The translations under genes and the position numbers were made by a program. Below, one piece after another: positions 60,566-64,000 of a DNA stretch of 64,000 nt (its first letter is position 1; each line of letters opens with the position of its first letter). This stretch comes from Lachnospiraceae bacterium. Lineage in GTDB: Bacteria > Bacillota > Clostridia > Lachnospirales > Lachnospiraceae. The notes below the pieces were generated by a model. The model worked only from the letters and a program-made list of their open reading frames with translations, did not search any database and was not told where the DNA came from. The DNA is taken from contig CAJTIU010000022.1 of assembly GCA_910576335.1 (NCBI GenBank), positions 1-64,000 on the forward strand. Reading direction: 5' to 3'.

Positions 60566-62064
60566 AACTTTTGAATGAACCTCATGAATGCCTCGCGTCC
60601 TTCTGGCGTGCACTTATACACGCCTGCGTCTTCGAGTACGTGGACAAATACATCCCCGACTTCTTTTTTCAGAATCTCCATTATGTTTTCTTTTGTGATG
60701 CTGTCATATTCTGGCAGGAACTGCTCTACCCAGTCAGCATGTTTTTCGATATCTGAATTGCTTCTGATGTCCTTCTTCTCAACTATATATTCTGCCAAAA
60801 GTTCAAGCTCTTTTTTTAGTCTTGACGGGAGTACGGCAAGGCCCATAACTTCGATCAGGCCTATGTTCTCTTTTTTGATATGATGATACTGTGCATGGGG
60901 GTGGTATACGCCCAGGGGATGTTCTTCTGTGGTAATGTTGTTGCGCAGTGTCAGATCCAGCTCATAGGTGTCGCCGGTTTTCCTTGCAATCGGCGTGATG
61001 GTGTTATGGGGTTCACCGTCTGTCTCTGCAAAAACGAAGACCTCCTCATCGGTGTAAGTCCGCCATTGATTCAGTACGTGCTCTGCCAGGTCGATCAGCC
61101 GCTTTTCATCCTTGTGACGGATACGGAGTACGGAAAGGGGCCATTTTACGATGCCTGCCTCTACATCCTCGTATCCTGGAATTGTTACGGTCTTCTCAAT
61201 CGGAGCCTTTGCCATAGCGAAGGTATAGTGTCCTCCCTGGAAATGATCATGACTCAGGATGGAGCCTCCTACAATCGGAAGATCTGCATTGGAGCCCAGG
61301 AAGTAGTGCGGGAACAGTTTAACAAAGTCAAACAGTTTCGTAAATGCCGCCCGGTCGATTTTCATGGGCGTATGCTGTCCGTTGAATACGATGCAGTGCT
61401 CATTATAGTATACATACGGTGAGTACTGGAAACCCCATGCGCTGTCATTAATTGTGACGGGGATAATTCGGTGGTTCTCTCTTGCCGGGTGGTCTGCACG
61501 TCCGGCATAGCCTTCATTTTCCATACAGAGCTGGCACTTCGGATAGCTTCCTGCCTTTGCATTTTTTGCGGCGGCAATTGCTTTTGGATCCTTTTCTGGT
61601 TTGGAGAGATTCACCGTGATGTCAATTTCTCCGTATGGGGACGCAATCTTCCATTTCATGTCCTTTTTTACACGATAGCGGCGGATATAGTCGCTGTCCT
61701 GGCTGAATTTGTAGTAATAGCGGGTGGCGTCCTCCGGTGATTTTTCATACTGTCTGTTAAATTCTTCGTGAACCTGTGCCGGGCGGGGCAGCAGACAGTT
61801 CATAAGCTTTGTGTCAAATAAGTCACGGTATACGATGCTGTCGGTAATAAGCCCGCGCGTGACAGCTTCATCCAGGAGATCCTTAAGGATCAGCTCCAGC
61901 TCTTCTGTTACGGAAGAAGTATCAAGATCTATGTCTTCATAGTTATCCTCATGAAAAATTTCAAGGAGAAGATTCGTTGTGTAAATACGCTCGGATTCCG
62001 GTGTAAGCCCTGTCTGAATACCATATTCTACCAGTTTTTTTATATTTTCATATAACATATTCAT
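60547..62064 (-). CDS. galT: UDP-glucose-hexose-1-phosphate uridylyltransferase (type 2 GalT)
   Basis: The 505-residue enzyme exchanges galactose-1-phosphate with UDP-glucose in the Leloir pathway. It is the long Gram-positive GalT type: LPRPAQVHEEFNRQYEKSPE (about 113-132), KCQLCMENEGYAGR (CxxC about 177-180), QYSPYVYYNEHCIVFNGQH and SHDHFQGGHYTFAMAKAPIE (His triad region, about 274-293), NIGLIEVMGLAVLPSRLK. The last six residues LGTGHF and the stop come from the palindromic repeat. It follows galK by 8 bp, with AGGAGG upstream, so the two form an operon. Confidence 0.95.
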   Translation of the reverse strand: MNMLYENIKKLVEYGIQTGLTPESERIYTTNLLLEIFHEDNYEDIDLDTSSVTEELELILKDLLDEAVTRGLITDSIVYRDLFDTKLMNCLLPRPAQVHEEFNRQYEKSPEDATRYYYKFSQDSDYIRRYRVKKDMKWKIASPYGEIDITVNLSKPEKDPKAIAAAKNAKAGSYPKCQLCMENEGYAGRADHPARENHRIIPVTINDSAWGFQYSPYVYYNEHCIVFNGQHTPMKIDRAAFTKLFDFVKLFPHYFLGSNADLPIVGGSILSHDHFQGGHYTFAMAKAPIEKTVTIPGYEDVEAGIVKWPLSVLRIRHKDEKRLIDLAEHVLNQWRTYTDEEVFVFAETDGEPHNTITPIARKTGDTYELDLTLRNNITTEEHPLGVYHPHAQYHHIKKENIGLIEVMGLAVLPSRLKKELELLAEYIVEKKDIRSNSDIEKHADWVEQFLPEYDSITKENIMEILKKEVGDVFVHVLEDAGVYKCTPEGREAFMRFIQKLGTGHF

Positions 62065-62072
62065 ACCTCCTC

Positions 62073-63242
62073 TTAGCCCAGTCTCCGCGCGCCATCGCCG
62101 ATGTCTACAACGTAGAATTCAGCCTCATGGCCGACCTTGTCAAAATATGCCTTTCCGATTTCCTGAACAAAGGTATCCACAGCATCATTTTTTACGATGC
62201 TGACCGTACACCCGCCGAAACCGCCGCCTGTAATACGGGATCCGATCACGCCCTCTGTCTTCCACGCAAGCTCCACAAGAATATCAATTTCCTTACAGGA
62301 TACTTCATAATCGTCTCTTAAGGAAATGTGGGAAGCGTTCATCAGCTGCCCGAACAGGGTAATGTCATTCTTTTCCAGAGCCCTGGCCGCACGGATGGTT
62401 CTCTGATTTTCATATACGGCATGGTGTGCCCGCTTCTGCCTTACCGGATCCTTGATGGCATCTTTATGCTCCTCAAACTGCTCCTCAGTCAGCTCGCCGA
62501 GAGCCTTGATATCCGTGACAGCCTTAAGTTCCTTAAGTGCAGTCTCACATTCATTTCTCCTGTCATTGTAGGCAGAGTCAACCAGGCTGTGCTTTACCTT
62601 GCTGTTCGTGATTACGATTCTGGCATCTGGAAGCTTTACTGGGGCATACTCATAATGAAGGTCATTCGTATCCAGGAAGATCGCATGATCCTTCTTGCCC
62701 ATGGCGCTTGCAAACTGATCCATAATTCCGCAGTTGCATCCATTAAAATTATTCTCCGCGTCCTGCCCAATCAGTGCGATATCAATCATGGATGCCTCTG
62801 CAAAACCATAGATGTCCTTAAGGATTACACCAGTAAGTACCTCCAGTGAAGCTGAGGAAGAAAGTCCGGAGCCGTTGGGGATATCTCCGTAAATGGCAAT
62901 ATCAAAGCCATGGCCTAACTTCATGCCGCGTTTCTCAAATGCCCAGATCACGCCCTTTGGATAATTGGTCCAGGCAGCAGCCTGATTAGGAATCAGTTCA
63001 TCAAGGCTTGTCTCTACAATACCGAAGGAATCAAAGTTCATAGAGTAAAAACGAAGGACTCGGTCCCCGCGGCTTCTTACGACTGCATAGGTTCCAAGTG
63101 TCAGTGCACATGGAAATACATGACCTCCATTGTAATCTGTATGCTCGCCGATCAGATTCACACGGCCCGGTGCAAAATAGGTTCGCAGCTCTCCATCTTC
63201 CCCGTAGAGTTCTTTAAATTTCTGCAATAACTTTTCTAACAT
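62073..63242 (-). CDS. galK: Galactokinase
   Basis: The 389-residue GHMP kinase phosphorylates galactose at C1 with ATP. Landmarks: GRVNLIGEHTDYNGGHVFPC (about 26-45, the galactokinase signature), NGSGLSSSASLEVLTGV (about 122-138, ATP loop) and GSRITGGGFGGCTVSIVKND (about 335-354). The length is typical. ACAGGAG precedes the ATG. It heads galK-galT. Galactose could come from the GH36 enzyme at 46.6-48.8 kb, and the divergent AraC regulator may control the pair. Confidence 0.96.
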   Translation of the reverse strand: MLEKLLQKFKELYGEDGELRTYFAPGRVNLIGEHTDYNGGHVFPCALTLGTYAVVRSRGDRVLRFYSMNFDSFGIVETSLDELIPNQAAAWTNYPKGVIWAFEKRGMKLGHGFDIAIYGDIPNGSGLSSSASLEVLTGVILKDIYGFAEASMIDIALIGQDAENNFNGCNCGIMDQFASAMGKKDHAIFLDTNDLHYEYAPVKLPDARIVITNSKVKHSLVDSAYNDRRNECETALKELKAVTDIKALGELTEEQFEEHKDAIKDPVRQKRAHHAVYENQRTIRAARALEKNDITLFGQLMNASHISLRDDYEVSCKEIDILVELAWKTEGVIGSRITGGGFGGCTVSIVKNDAVDTFVQEIGKAYFDKVGHEAEFYVVDIGDGARRLG

Positions 63243-63374
63243 TTTGCCATTCTCCTGTCTTTTTCATATTTTTCCTTGCGGAAATCTCTGCGTTGCTTTA
63301 TGATTATAATAATAATGAGAAATTGTAGAAATAGCAATAAGAATATTACACATTATTATAAGAATATTGAGGGT

Positions 63375-63508
63375 GTGTTACTGTTCACTCCGTTCACAGT
63401 AACATTCGCAAAATCCATTTAAAATTCGCTTCGCGAATGGGATTTGCTCACACCTGAATCATTTTCTTACGGACTGCAGTAAATGCAAAGTCCTGTGTAA
63501 ACAGTAAT
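63375..63508. repeat. Element A' full copy, direct (134 bp)
   Basis: About 95% identical to the inverse of 46280-46415: GTGTTACTGTTCACTCCGTT at the left, TGCAAAGTCCTGTGT and an ACAGTAAT end at the right, central ATTCGC/GCGAAT hairpin. It lies in the divergent galK / AraC regulator region; apart from it the 63243-63525 gap shows only AT-rich promoter-like sequence. Confidence 0.8.
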
Positions 63509-63525
63509 GAGGGTATACCGGGAAT

Positions 63526-64000
63526 ATGGATGGCAGGAAAATGCAGATAACTATTACAAAAAACCAAAAAGAGATAAAAGAACACGGAAATTACGGTTTT
63601 CCGGTGGGAGTCAATTTAGAGGCAATTGAGGCATACGAGCAGGGGGCATTTCTATGGCACTGGCATCCTGAGATTGAACTTACCCGGATCATGTCCGGAC
63701 AGCTTGAGTATCACGTTAATAATAAGAAATATATTCTGGCAGAAGGGGAAGGTATGTTCGGCAACAGCAATACCCTCCATGCGGGATATATGATCTCAGG
63801 CCAGGCATGCACCTACCTCTCCGTCACCTTTCACCCAAGGTTCCTGTACGGGTATGAAAACAGCATTCTTCAGACAAAGTATGTGGACTTCATCACCTCT
63901 AATGACGCATGGCATTCCCTGAAGCTTGAAAAAGAAACAGGCTGGCATCAAAAGGTACTCCATATCATGCAGGAGATCTACAGACTTTCCCTGGATCCGC
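63526..64000 (+). CDS. AraC family regulator, N-terminal part (runs off the window)
   Basis: About 158 codons are present. The N-terminal cupin sensing domain of AraC/XylS-type sugar regulators is clear: FLWHWHPEIELTRIMSGQLE (about 43-62), YHVNNKKYILAEGEG, and NSNTLHAGY. The DNA-binding domain would lie beyond the edge. The start is uncertain: ATG 63526 has GAGGG 12 nt upstream, ATG 63541 in the same frame has AGG only 3 nt upstream. The divergent position next to galK suggests control of galactose use. Confidence 0.85.
   Translation, partial: MDGRKMQITITKNQKEIKEHGNYGFPVGVNLEAIEAYEQGAFLWHWHPEIELTRIMSGQLEYHVNNKKYILAEGEGMFGNSNTLHAGYMISGQACTYLSVTFHPRFLYGYENSILQTKYVDFITSNDAWHSLKLEKETGWHQKVLHIMQEIYRLSLDP

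Overview
The window is a low-to-mid GC chromosome segment of an anaerobic Firmicute, most likely Lachnospiraceae (Clostridia). The reasons are gene content and style: glnA paired with an ANTAR antiterminator, DapL-type lysine/diaminopimelate synthesis, an NadA-NadB-NadC-NiaR cluster, an O2-reducing flavodiiron-rubredoxin protein, a split PurH/PurO purine end-step, secreted DUF6273/BIG2 proteins, AGGAGG ribosome sites and strong TTGACA/TATAAT promoters. No tRNA, rRNA, CRISPR array or intact insertion sequence was recognised. Species is not claimed.

Layout. 1-6 kb: IS630-like transposase scrap, GNAT acetyltransferase, then a minus-strand group glnA > ANTAR regulator > dapF > dapL, and a ferritin-like gene. 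6-14.4 kb: an accessory region with an Rpn-type PD-(D/E)XK nuclease and a three-gene conflict-type cluster: DUF4062-STAND NTPase-TPR protein (interrupted by an in-frame stop and by a dinucleotide slip), a helical partner, and a two-TM/RyR-domain membrane protein. 14.7-18.3 kb: nadA-nadB-nadC-niaR operon. 18.4-21.6 kb: greA and recD2. 21.7-24.5 kb: a graveyard of gene fragments (second Rpn nuclease fused to a degraded DUF6273/InlB-repeat protein, a PP2C scrap, a HipA-like remnant). 24.7-30.6 kb: two large secreted DUF6273-BIG2 proteins behind a promoter whose spacer contains a run of ten G. 30.9-34 kb: DUF1667-like mini-protein, then an alcohol/aldehyde dehydrogenase pair. 34-42.2 kb: an AT-rich restriction-modification island (two C5-cytosine methyltransferases, a double-AAA McrB-like protein, an McrC-like nuclease, a Vsr-like endonuclease). 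42.3-46.2 kb: oxidoreductase and an EF-G/TetM-like GTPase fused to a YacP/Rae1-like NYN nuclease. 46.6-64 kb: alpha-galactosidase, flavodiiron protein, MATE exporter with an AraC regulator, AAA/PD-(D/E)XK protein, yaaA, a broken surface protein, purH/purO, a lipoprotein, galT/galK and a partial AraC regulator.

Three kinds of small dispersed palindromic elements run through the window. The commonest (eight copies, GGGGACGGGG...CCCCGTCCCC) always lies at or just beyond gene 3' ends, and in three cases it supplies the last codons and stop codon of the gene. A second family (GTTACTATTCACGG- or GTTACTGTTCAC-ended, 130-165 bp) and two further long inverted-repeat elements sit in promoter or leader regions.

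The strongest candidates for new biology are the phase-variable promoter in front of the surface-protein operon, the NLR-like DUF4062/RyR cluster, the GTPase-NYN fusion with a ribosome-site-sequestering leader hairpin, and the stop-codon-donating repeats.
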